This document shows, piece after piece, positions 34,399-42,068 of a stretch of DNA of 64,000 nt. The notes under the pieces were generated by a model. It searched no databases, was not told the origin of the DNA, and saw only the letters and a list, made by a program, of their open reading frames with translations. Position numbers and translations under genes: made by a program. Every line of letters begins with the position of its first letter. The first letter of the stretch is position 1. Source of the DNA: Phycisphaeraceae bacterium (GTDB taxonomy: Bacteria > Planctomycetota > Phycisphaerae > Phycisphaerales > UBA1924). The stretch is taken from assembly GCA_020639195.1 (NCBI GenBank), contig JACKHB010000004.1:372001-436000 (forward strand). Reading direction: 5' to 3'.

Positions 34399-35520
34399 AT
34401 GCGCGCGATCGTGACGGGCCAGGTGGGGATGGACAAGAAGCCGTACGTGGAGTCGGTGCGGGACCTGGCGGGCGAGCAGGGCGAGTCGATCGCGCTGTAC
34501 CACGTCGGGGACATCATGTACGGCGAGGCGCCCGACGTGCGTCCGGGCAAGATCCTGGACCTGCCGCTGTCGAGGCTGAACTCGCTGCGGCGTGCGGCGT
34601 TTAAGGACATCATCGCCGAGTCGCGCGATGAGGCGAACGTGATCGTGAACACGCACGCGACGTTCCGCTGGCGGCACGGGCTGTTCAGCGCGTTCGACTT
34701 CGACCAGGTGAGCAAGCTGCGCCCGGACCTGTTCGTGTGCCTAGTGGACAACATCGAGGTGGTGCACGCGAGGCTGCACGCCGAGCATGAGATCGACGCG
34801 ACGCTCAAGGACTGCATGGTGTGGCGCGAGGAGGAGATCCTGGCGACGGAACTGATGAGCAAGGCGATCCCGGGGAGCCAGTTCGCCATCGTCAGCCGCG
34901 GCCGGCACCAGGAGACGGCGCGGACGCTGTTCCGGCTGGTGTGCCGGCCGGACCTCAAGAAGGTGTACCCGAGCTTTCCGATGAGCCACGTGGTGGACAT
35001 GCCCGAGGTGCTGGCGGAGATCGATTCGTTCCGGGCGGCGCTGGCCGAGCACTTCGTGACCTTCGATCCCGGCGACGTGGACGAGAAGCTGCTGCTGGAG
35101 CGCGCCATCGCCGCGGCGCGGGAGGGGCACGACGCGTTCGAGCACGCGGTGCACAGCTTCGGCGGCGGTCGGGGGAGCGCGCCGATGCGGGTGCGGACGC
35201 GCGAGGTGATGGACATCGCAGGCGACATCGACGGGCAGATCTATATGCGCGACTTCAAGCTCATCGACCAGTCGGACATGATCGTCAGCTACATCCCCGA
35301 ACTGCCGGGGGGAATCCCGGGGCTGTCCAGCGGCGTGGAACGCGAGCTGCACCACGCCTTCGAGCACACCAAGGAGGTGTACGTGGTGTGGAAGCCGCGC
35401 AAGAGCCCCAGCCCGTTCATCACCGAAACGGCGACGAAGATCTTCGCGAGCGTGGATGAGGCCCTGCGCCACTTTGAGGACGCGGGGATGTTCGGAGAGC
35501 GGAACCTCTTCGGGCAGTAG
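34399..35520 (+). CDS. two-domain protein: P-loop-like kinase half plus nucleoside-deoxyribosyltransferase-like half
   Basis: A 373-residue protein. The N-terminus MRAIVTGQVGMDKKPYVESV resembles a nucleotide kinase P-loop but is not a standard Walker A (GQVGMDKK instead of GxxGxGK[ST]). It is followed by NVIVNTHATFRWRHGLFSAF, FVCLVDNIEVVHARL and later REEEILATELM, an adenylate-kinase-like arrangement. From about residue 270 a second domain begins (DIAGDIDGQIYMRDFKLIDQ, SDMIVSYIPELPGGIPGLSS, GVERELHHAFEHTKEVYVVW), with the pattern of nucleoside 2-deoxyribosyltransferase-like Rossmann proteins: Asp-x-Met-Ile-Val, Ser-x-Gly-x3-Glu. A nucleotide-related role is inferred; the substrate is unknown. 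It is divergent from the glycosyltransferase gene. Confidence 0.6.
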   Translation: MRAIVTGQVGMDKKPYVESVRDLAGEQGESIALYHVGDIMYGEAPDVRPGKILDLPLSRLNSLRRAAFKDIIAESRDEANVIVNTHATFRWRHGLFSAFDFDQVSKLRPDLFVCLVDNIEVVHARLHAEHEIDATLKDCMVWREEEILATELMSKAIPGSQFAIVSRGRHQETARTLFRLVCRPDLKKVYPSFPMSHVVDMPEVLAEIDSFRAALAEHFVTFDPGDVDEKLLLERAIAAAREGHDAFEHAVHSFGGGRGSAPMRVRTREVMDIAGDIDGQIYMRDFKLIDQSDMIVSYIPELPGGIPGLSSGVERELHHAFEHTKEVYVVWKPRKSPSPFITETATKIFASVDEALRHFEDAGMFGERNLFGQ

Positions 35521-35556
35521 CGCACCGACAATCAGCGGCGGGCGCGGGAGGTGGCC

Positions 35557-36042
35557 ATGGCGACGGTTCCCAGCGTGTCGAGCGTGTTGCGGACGCGGTA
35601 CTTCGTGCGCCTTGCGATCCGGTGTGTTGCGGCGGTCCTGCTGATCCTCGCTGTTGGCCACGCGATCGGGCCAATCGTGGGCCTTGTCACGTGGGTGCTC
35701 GACAGCTCATCACCCAAGGCTGGCGGCGGCGGGATGGGCTGGTGGGGCGGCTCTGAATTGCTGGAGCTGGATGTGCCGTGGTCGATCCGCGTGGCGTCGG
35801 TCATGGATGTGTCGTTCGTGGCCGCGGTCGGAGTGCTGTTTGGCAAGACGATCGTGCACCTGCTCGCGGCGGGCTTTGTGATGCTGCTGTCGGGCCGGAT
35901 CGTGGGGTTCGTTGCGCCGATGGCTCGGCCGGGGTGCCCCGTGTGCGGATACGTCATCGGCGATGAGACGTTGGCCACGTGCCCCGAGTGCGGACAGAGG
36001 CTGAAGGACGAGGCGCAGCCAGAGGGGGCGAGACCGTCTTGA
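35557..36042 (+). CDS. membrane protein with C-terminal zinc ribbon
   Basis: A 161-residue protein. Hydrophobic segments at about residues 19-47 (VRLAIRCVAAVLLILAVGHA, IGPIVGLVTWVL) and 84-116 (SFVAAVGVLFGKTIVHLLAA, GFVMLLSGRIVG) flank a Gly-rich loop. The C-terminus carries a CxxC...CxxC zinc ribbon (CPVCGYVIGDETLATCPECG). This organisation is common among short planctomycete membrane proteins of unknown function. ATG 35557 is preferred over a GTG two codons earlier because GGGAGG is correctly spaced for it. Confidence 0.72.
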   Translation: MATVPSVSSVLRTRYFVRLAIRCVAAVLLILAVGHAIGPIVGLVTWVLDSSSPKAGGGGMGWWGGSELLELDVPWSIRVASVMDVSFVAAVGVLFGKTIVHLLAAGFVMLLSGRIVGFVAPMARPGCPVCGYVIGDETLATCPECGQRLKDEAQPEGARPS

Positions 36043-36062
36043 TCTGCAGGGGGGTCGGACCG

Positions 36063-37352
36063 TTACCGATCCAATTCCGCCGCGACGATGTTCAACGACC
36101 CCAGGATCGCCACGATGTCGGCGAGCATGTGCCCCTCGGTGAGCATCGCCATCACCTGATAGTTGATGAAGCTCGGCGGGCGGGTCTTGGCGCGCCAGGC
36201 GCGGGGCGAGCCGTCGCTGACGATGTAGTACCCAAGCTCGCCGTTGGCGGTCTCCTGCGCGGCATAGCACTCGGCCACCGGCGGCTCCCAGCCGCGATTG
36301 CTCATGATGATCTCGAAGTGCTGGATGAGCCCCTCGATCGAGCCGTACACGTCGCCCTTGCCGGGCTTGACGACCTTGCCGTCGGCGAACGTGTCCACCG
36401 GGCCGCCGGGGATGCTGTCGATGAGCTGATCGATGATCTTGATCGACTGCCTGATTTCCTCGACTCGGACGAGGAAGCGGCAATAGACGTCGCCGTCCTC
36501 CGCGATGGGAACGCTGAACTTGACGGCCTCGGCCCCCTGCCCGTCCCAGTTGTCGGCGTAGCACAGGTAGGGCGCATCCTTGCGGAGGTCGCGCTTCACG
36601 CCGCTGGCGCGGGCGAGCGGGCCGGTGACGCTCCAGGCGATGGCCTGGTCCCGGGTCATCGCGCCGATGCCGCGGGTGCGGTCGATGAAGATGCGGTTGC
36701 GCTCGACCAGGCCGGTGAGGTCCTTGACGGCGCCGGGGAGGTCCCGGTGGATGAAGTCCTTGACCATGCGCTTGAAGACCTCCTCGTCGGGCAGGTCCTT
36801 CATGAGGCCGCCGACGCGGGTCCAGTCCGGGTGGAAGCGCTGGCCCGAGACGTAGTCGCACAGGTCGTAGATCTTTTCGCGGGGGTTGAAGCCGTAGAGG
36901 AAGCCGGTAAAGGCCCCCAAGTCGAGCGCGGCGGCGCCGACGTTGAGCAGGTGGTCCTGGATGCGCCCGAGTTCGGCCATGATCGTCCGCAGAACCTTGC
37001 ACCGGGGCGTGATGTCGATGCCGAAGAGCGTCTCGACCGCGTGGTGCCACGCGATGTCGTTGCTGATCGGGCTGAGGTAGTTCATGCGACTGACGATGGT
37101 GACGTACTGGTTGTAGTCGAGGTGCTCGCCGAGCTTCTCGAAGCCGGAGTGGAGATAGCCGATGTGGGGCGTGCAGCGGGCGATCCGCTCGCCGTCGAGT
37201 TCGAGCACCAGGCGCAGGGTCGTGTGGGTGGCGGGGTGTTGGGGGCCGAAGTTGAGGACCCAACGGTCACCGGTGTCGATGTGCTGGTGAATGTAGCCGG
37301 TGTTGTCGGCGTCGACGTCGTAGGCCTCGGCGGGCTTGAGCGTGAAGGGCAC
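36063..37352 (-). CDS. nuoD: NADH-quinone oxidoreductase subunit D
   Basis: A 429-residue protein of normal NuoD length, GTG start with AGGAG 9 nt upstream. The family hallmarks are FGPQHPATH near residue 36, LHSGFEKL, YNQYVTIVSRMNYLSPISND and the C-terminal YYIVSDGSPRAWRAKTRPPSF. NuoD is a peripheral-arm subunit of complex I, homologous to the large subunit of NiFe hydrogenases, and helps form the quinone-binding site. The residues after the signature are TTLRLVLELDG where many homologues have GVLR. No other nuo gene is in the window, so this is either an isolated copy or a dispersed complex I locus. It is convergent with the zinc-ribbon gene (20 nt apart). Confidence 0.93.
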   Translation of the reverse strand: MPFTLKPAEAYDVDADNTGYIHQHIDTGDRWVLNFGPQHPATHTTLRLVLELDGERIARCTPHIGYLHSGFEKLGEHLDYNQYVTIVSRMNYLSPISNDIAWHHAVETLFGIDITPRCKVLRTIMAELGRIQDHLLNVGAAALDLGAFTGFLYGFNPREKIYDLCDYVSGQRFHPDWTRVGGLMKDLPDEEVFKRMVKDFIHRDLPGAVKDLTGLVERNRIFIDRTRGIGAMTRDQAIAWSVTGPLARASGVKRDLRKDAPYLCYADNWDGQGAEAVKFSVPIAEDGDVYCRFLVRVEEIRQSIKIIDQLIDSIPGGPVDTFADGKVVKPGKGDVYGSIEGLIQHFEIIMSNRGWEPPVAECYAAQETANGELGYYIVSDGSPRAWRAKTRPPSFINYQVMAMLTEGHMLADIVAILGSLNIVAAELDR

Positions 37353-37441
37353 GGGCTTGCTCTCCTAACGTGGTCGGGATTCTAGGGGGTGCAGGGGCGC
37401 CCCCGATGGGGTTCGACCCGCGTCCCGACTCGGAGGGGATC

Positions 37442-39514
37442 GTGAGAATCTGCCTCGTCAGCGCGGAACTCTCCCCCTTCGCCGGAGGCGGCGCAGGGAC
37501 CTACGCGCGCGAGATGGCGGCGGCGCTGGGCGGGGCGGGGCACGACGTGCACGTGCTGACCTATCGCAGGCCCGGGCTCGAGACCAGCGGCCGGCGCGAC
37601 GACGTGCCGGGCGCGATGATCCACGTGTTCGATACGGAGTCGGGCGCCGCGGCCATGAAGGCCTACCCGGCGCGGGCGATGCGCCACGCCATGGCCGTGT
37701 ATGGGTCGCTCTCGGCGCTGCATGAGGCGCACCGCTTCGACGTGATCGAGTTCCCGGATTTTGGGGCGGAGGGCTATTTCTGCTTTCAAGCTCGCCGGAC
37801 GATGGGGGCGTTCGAGGGATGCGTGCTCGCGGTGCGGGTGCACACGCCGATCACGGTCTGCCGCGAGCTGAACCGAGAGACGTGGATGACGCGCGTCGAT
37901 GCGACGGTTGAGCACATGGAGCGGGTGTGCCTGGTCGAGGCGGATGCGTTGATCTCGCCGTCGCGAGCGATGCTCGATCTGCTGGGGCGGGTGATGCCCG
38001 GGACGCGAAGGGAGGATCGGCCCGAGATCGTGGTTGCCAACCCGCTGTCGCTGGCTGTCGCACGGGGCGGGCGAGCGATCGGCGAGGAACCGCTGTCAAT
38101 CCTGTACTTCGGGCGGCTGGAGTGGCGCAAGGGGCCGGATGTGCTCGTGCGAGCGCTGCGGCGGCTCGCGGCGGAGGGGCGCGAGTTTCGTGCGATGCTG
38201 GTGGGCGGAGACACGCCAACGGCTCCCGGTGGTGGATCGATGCGCGAACACCTGGAGGGGATGATCGGGCCACGGTTGGGCGCGAGGGTCGAGCTGCGGG
38301 AGGCCGCGCCGGCCGGAGAGATCGGCGGCCTGATCGACTCGAGTGGACTGTGCGTGCTGCCGTCGCGGTGGGAGAACTTCGGGTACGTCATCGCCGAGTC
38401 GCTGGCGAGGGGCGCGTGCGTCGTGTCCACCCGGGCCGGGGGGACAGCCGAGCTGATCGAGGATGGTGTGCATGGGCTGCTGGCGCCGGCAGAGGACGAT
38501 GCCGCGCTGGCCGAGGCGATTGCGCGGGCGATGGATGACCCTGAGCTGCGCGAGCGGCTGGGCGCGGCGGGCGGGGAGCGGGTGGAGTCCTTGATGGCTC
38601 CCGCGGCCGTGGCGGCGCAGAGCGTCAGGGCGTGGGAGTCGGCCAGAGATCGGCCGTCGGTGCGGGTAGCGCCTTCGCTGTCGATCTCCGTGGTGATCCC
38701 GCATCGGGATCTGGAGTCGTTTCTTCCCGCGGCGATCGATTCGATCCGTGCGCAGACGCGAGCCGCGACGGAGATCATCGTGGTGGACGACGCCTCGACC
38801 GGCGCTGGGGCGCGGGCGTTGCTGGATGGGCTTGAGCGGGACGCCGCGGTAACGGTTGTTCGGCGACGGGCGTGCGGGGGGCCGGGCGCGGCGCGGAACA
38901 CGGGGTTGCGGCGAGCCCTGGGCACGCACGTGCTGCTGCTGGACGCCGACGACGTGGCGGGGGCGCGGCTGATCGAGCGGTTGGCGGGCGCGTTCGAGCG
39001 GCGCCCGGGAGCGGCGATCGCGGCGCCGTTGGTCGCGGCGTTTCGCGAAGATCCGGCGCGCCCGGAGTGGGGCTGGGTGCCGCTGGGGTTCGTGCGAGAC
39101 ATGCTGGCGGTGTGGAACGTCGCGGCGCCGGGATCGGGCGTGCTGGTCGATCGGGATCGAGCGATCGGCGTGGGCGGGTTTGACGTGCGCGCGAGCGGCT
39201 ACGAGGACTGGGATTTCTTCGCCGCGTTGGCCGAGCGCGGGGAGAGATCGGAGATCGTGCCTGAGTTCCTGCTGTATCGACGGGTGCGCGAGGACTCGCG
39301 GTTTCACGGTCGGGACAAGCCGATGCACGCGCGCTTGCAGGCGGAGATCCTGGCGCGTCATCCGGGGCTGGTGGAGCGGGCGGACGTCGCGCTGCGGCTT
39401 ATGCTCGCGTCGAAGCGCGAGGGGCCTCGGCGCGCGGGCGCGGGCCCGGAGCGTGGCCGTTCTGGGCCGAAGACGGCGCGGGGGCGCTCGCGACGGCGGG
39501 GGCGTGGCCGTTGA
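37442..39514 (+). CDS. double glycosyltransferase, GT4 then GT2
   Basis: A 690-residue protein. GTG 37442 is chosen because GGAGGGG lies just before it and the protein then opens as a GT-B domain (RICLVSAELSPFAGGGAGTY). Residues 1 to about 405 are family 4: YFGRLEWRKGPDVLVRALRR and VLPSRWENFGYVIAESLARG with the usual Glu. Residues of about 415-670 are family 2: ISVVIPHRDLESFLPAAIDS, EIIVVDDASTG, and the D-x-D in VLLLDADDVAGA. The C-terminal tail is very Arg-rich and overlaps the opposite gene by 116 nt. The product should transfer two sugars in sequence during assembly of a surface glycan. The convergent neighbour has the same two domain types in reverse order. Confidence 0.88.
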   Translation: MRICLVSAELSPFAGGGAGTYAREMAAALGGAGHDVHVLTYRRPGLETSGRRDDVPGAMIHVFDTESGAAAMKAYPARAMRHAMAVYGSLSALHEAHRFDVIEFPDFGAEGYFCFQARRTMGAFEGCVLAVRVHTPITVCRELNRETWMTRVDATVEHMERVCLVEADALISPSRAMLDLLGRVMPGTRREDRPEIVVANPLSLAVARGGRAIGEEPLSILYFGRLEWRKGPDVLVRALRRLAAEGREFRAMLVGGDTPTAPGGGSMREHLEGMIGPRLGARVELREAAPAGEIGGLIDSSGLCVLPSRWENFGYVIAESLARGACVVSTRAGGTAELIEDGVHGLLAPAEDDAALAEAIARAMDDPELRERLGAAGGERVESLMAPAAVAAQSVRAWESARDRPSVRVAPSLSISVVIPHRDLESFLPAAIDSIRAQTRAATEIIVVDDASTGAGARALLDGLERDAAVTVVRRRACGGPGAARNTGLRRALGTHVLLLDADDVAGARLIERLAGAFERRPGAAIAAPLVAAFREDPARPEWGWVPLGFVRDMLAVWNVAAPGSGVLVDRDRAIGVGGFDVRASGYEDWDFFAALAERGERSEIVPEFLLYRRVREDSRFHGRDKPMHARLQAEILARHPGLVERADVALRLMLASKREGPRRAGAGPERGRSGPKTARGRSRRRGRGR

Positions 39515-42068
39515 GCGTGGAGAGCTGCGGCTTGAGCTCGACCGTGGGAGCGGGGCGAGGGCGCGGCCCGATGACCTTGTAGACGCGCGAGGCCTTGGCC
39601 CGAGTGATCAGACGGAAGGCCCGGCTGGCCTTGATGCGGGCCAGCCGCTGCTCTGGCGTGCCGCGATCGATGGCGTCGCGCCAGCCGGGGCCGTACCGCA
39701 GGCGCGCGAGCAGGCCGTATGCGTGGGTCCGCTTCATGCGCATCACGATGCGCCACGCGCGGGACGATTCGATAAGGGCCAGCTCTCGCTGGGCGTTTCC
39801 GCCGGCGGTCGCTGCTCGCCGGGCCTTGCCCCGTCGGGGCCGGGCTCTGGGAGCCGGCGCAACGGGGCGCGACGGGGCCCTCTCGGACGGCTGAGAGTCG
39901 CGCGCGGTGCGCTCGCGCAGAGCCTTGACTTCGGTCCACAGGCGATCGGCCGAGCGGGTCAGGCGAAGGGTCTCGACCGCGCGATCGGCCATCTCGTGGG
40001 CCAGACCGACCGGCACCGTCGGGCGGGGCGTCGTCCGGCGCAGTTCGATTGCGCGTGACAGCAGCGCGTCCATCCGGGCGCCCATGGCGTCGATCGTGAA
40101 GTGCTCGATGATCCGTTGTCGGGCGCGGCGGCCCATCTCGCGTCGCCGGTCGGCATCGACGAGCAGGCCCAGCAGCGCTTCGGCGAACGGGCCGGGCTCG
40201 TCCTCGATCTCGTGGCCGGGGCGGCCCTTGGGAAGGAGCACGCCGGTATCGGGGGTGACAAGCTCCTTCTGCCCGCCGACATCGGCGCCCACGATGACCA
40301 CTCCGCTCGCCATCGCCTCGTAGAAGACCAGCGCGATCCCCTCCCATCTGGATGGGAGAAAGAACAGGTCCGAGGCGCTCATGAGCTCGCGCATGTCGTC
40401 AGAGGAGACCTCGCCCAGCATGCGGACTCGGGCGGTCAGCTTGAACTCGCGGAGTTCCTGCTCGAGAGAGGCCCGGTCCTCGCCGTCACCCGCGACCAGC
40501 GTGACGAACTCCACGCCCGCGGCTCTGGCGCGGCGATCGAGCTCTCGCATCGCGCGAGTAAAGACCTTGGGCTGCTTCTGGCGGCAGATTCGTCCGGCGT
40601 AGAGGATGACGGGTGTGTCCGCGGAGATGCCCAGGCGTGTGCGCACCGTGGCGCGAAGGGCGCCATCGGGCTGCCATTGGACGGGATCGACGTTGATCGT
40701 GGCGACCTGCGTGCGATCGGGATCGCCGCCTCGGGAGACCATCCAGTCTCTCAGGTGGCGCGAGGCGGCGATGTTAAGTTCGAGCTGATCGGAGAGCCCG
40801 GCACCCGAACGCGGATGCCCGCCACTGCGCCAGTATTCCTCTTCCATGTGGTTGTAGTCGATGTACGCGGGCTCGGGGCAGACGGCTCGGAGGTATGGCA
40901 AGAGGAGGTATCCGGCCTCGGAGTTGGAGACCATCACGACGTCGGGGCGGCGCGATTCGATGAGCCCCCGGAGCATGACGGGCTGATCGATGGGACGTAC
41001 GAGATGGTCGAGAACGAAGACGTCCGGCGTCAGGCGCGCGAACTCGGCCATCCAGCCGTTGGGTCCGGCGGATGTCGTGGCGATCGTGACTTCCCAGCCG
41101 CGGCGCGTGAGCTGCTCAATGAGGTCTCGGTTGAACTTGTCCGCACCACCCATGCGCATCCACGGGAGGACCATCAGCAGTCGCCGCGCGGATTTCCGGA
41201 GCGGATTGGCAATGGGCGATTCGCGGCGGATGGGAGAGCAGGGCATGGCCCACGGCGGTGTGGGGCGTGGGAACCCGCCCGGGCTAGAGAGTTGGGGGTA
41301 GCGGTCGCGAACGGCGCGAGCGAAGCCCGATTGGCGATCCCCTCCGTCCCAGTCGTTCCAGGCCTCGGAGTGGTCATCGCGCCGGCGATACCAATCGAGG
41401 AATTCCGGAATGGTCCCGCCCCAGTGTCCCGCGCGGGCGCAGCGGAGCCAGAAATCCCAGTCCTCCATGCCGCCGGTGATCGATTCGTCGTAGCCCCCGG
41501 CGTCAAAGAAGGCCGAACGCCGGATCATGGCCGTGATGGTGGCCAGATTCTCCTTGAGGAACCGCGCACCATCGTGGAATCCGCGCTGCCAGAGGTGGCG
41601 TTTGGCACCGAAGGCGACAGTGAATCCCTTGACCAGTGCGTGCTCGGGATGGGACGTGAGGTACCAGGCACACTTCTCGATCGTGGTCGGCTCGATGAGA
41701 TCGTCGGCGTCGAGCTGGAAGACGAATTCGCACCTCGCCGCGGCGAATCCCCGATTGCGGGCGGCGCCGGGGCCGGCGTTGGCGGGCTGGTCGATGACCC
41801 GGACACGCGGATCGCGCGAGCGCCATGAGTCGAGGGCAGCGAGGCTGCCCGGCTCGGTCGAGCCGTCGTTGACGATGATCCACTCGAAGGCTTGGAGCGA
41901 CTGGCCCATGACCGCCTGGGCCGTCTGGGCGAAGTCCTGCGGGTCGGGATTGAAGAACGGCGTGACGATGGAGACCACGGGCGCGGCCGCGGACGGCGCG
42001 TAGTCAAATCGCGGCCTGCCGGGACTGATAGGTGTGCTGCCAAAGTCCGGTTGTCTCGGGTCCATCAT
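39399..42068 (-). CDS. double glycosyltransferase, GT2 then GT4
   Basis: An 889-residue protein whose ATG overlaps the stop of the methyltransferase gene as ATGA. Residues of about 25-270 are a family 2 domain (PVVSIVTPFFNPDPQDFAQT, EWIIVNDGSTEPGS, FVFQLDADDLIEP). Residues of about 305-680 are a family 4 domain (PWMRMGGADKFNRDLIEQLT, VILYAGRICRQKQPKVFTRA, FLPSRWEGIALVFYEAMASG). Near the C-terminus the motif SRAWRI (769-774) recurs as SRAFRL (815-820), each in a basic amphipathic helix, probably for membrane attachment. The last 60 residues are Pro/Ala-rich and overlap the convergent gene. It is the last gene of the glycan export operon and should act in synthesis of the exported chain. Confidence 0.88.
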   Translation of the reverse strand: MMDPRQPDFGSTPISPGRPRFDYAPSAAAPVVSIVTPFFNPDPQDFAQTAQAVMGQSLQAFEWIIVNDGSTEPGSLAALDSWRSRDPRVRVIDQPANAGPGAARNRGFAAARCEFVFQLDADDLIEPTTIEKCAWYLTSHPEHALVKGFTVAFGAKRHLWQRGFHDGARFLKENLATITAMIRRSAFFDAGGYDESITGGMEDWDFWLRCARAGHWGGTIPEFLDWYRRRDDHSEAWNDWDGGDRQSGFARAVRDRYPQLSSPGGFPRPTPPWAMPCSPIRRESPIANPLRKSARRLLMVLPWMRMGGADKFNRDLIEQLTRRGWEVTIATTSAGPNGWMAEFARLTPDVFVLDHLVRPIDQPVMLRGLIESRRPDVVMVSNSEAGYLLLPYLRAVCPEPAYIDYNHMEEEYWRSGGHPRSGAGLSDQLELNIAASRHLRDWMVSRGGDPDRTQVATINVDPVQWQPDGALRATVRTRLGISADTPVILYAGRICRQKQPKVFTRAMRELDRRARAAGVEFVTLVAGDGEDRASLEQELREFKLTARVRMLGEVSSDDMRELMSASDLFFLPSRWEGIALVFYEAMASGVVIVGADVGGQKELVTPDTGVLLPKGRPGHEIEDEPGPFAEALLGLLVDADRRREMGRRARQRIIEHFTIDAMGARMDALLSRAIELRRTTPRPTVPVGLAHEMADRAVETLRLTRSADRLWTEVKALRERTARDSQPSERAPSRPVAPAPRARPRRGKARRAATAGGNAQRELALIESSRAWRIVMRMKRTHAYGLLARLRYGPGWRDAIDRGTPEQRLARIKASRAFRLITRAKASRVYKVIGPRPRPAPTVELKPQLSTLNGHAPAVASAPAPSSAQNGHAPGPRPRAEAPRASTRA

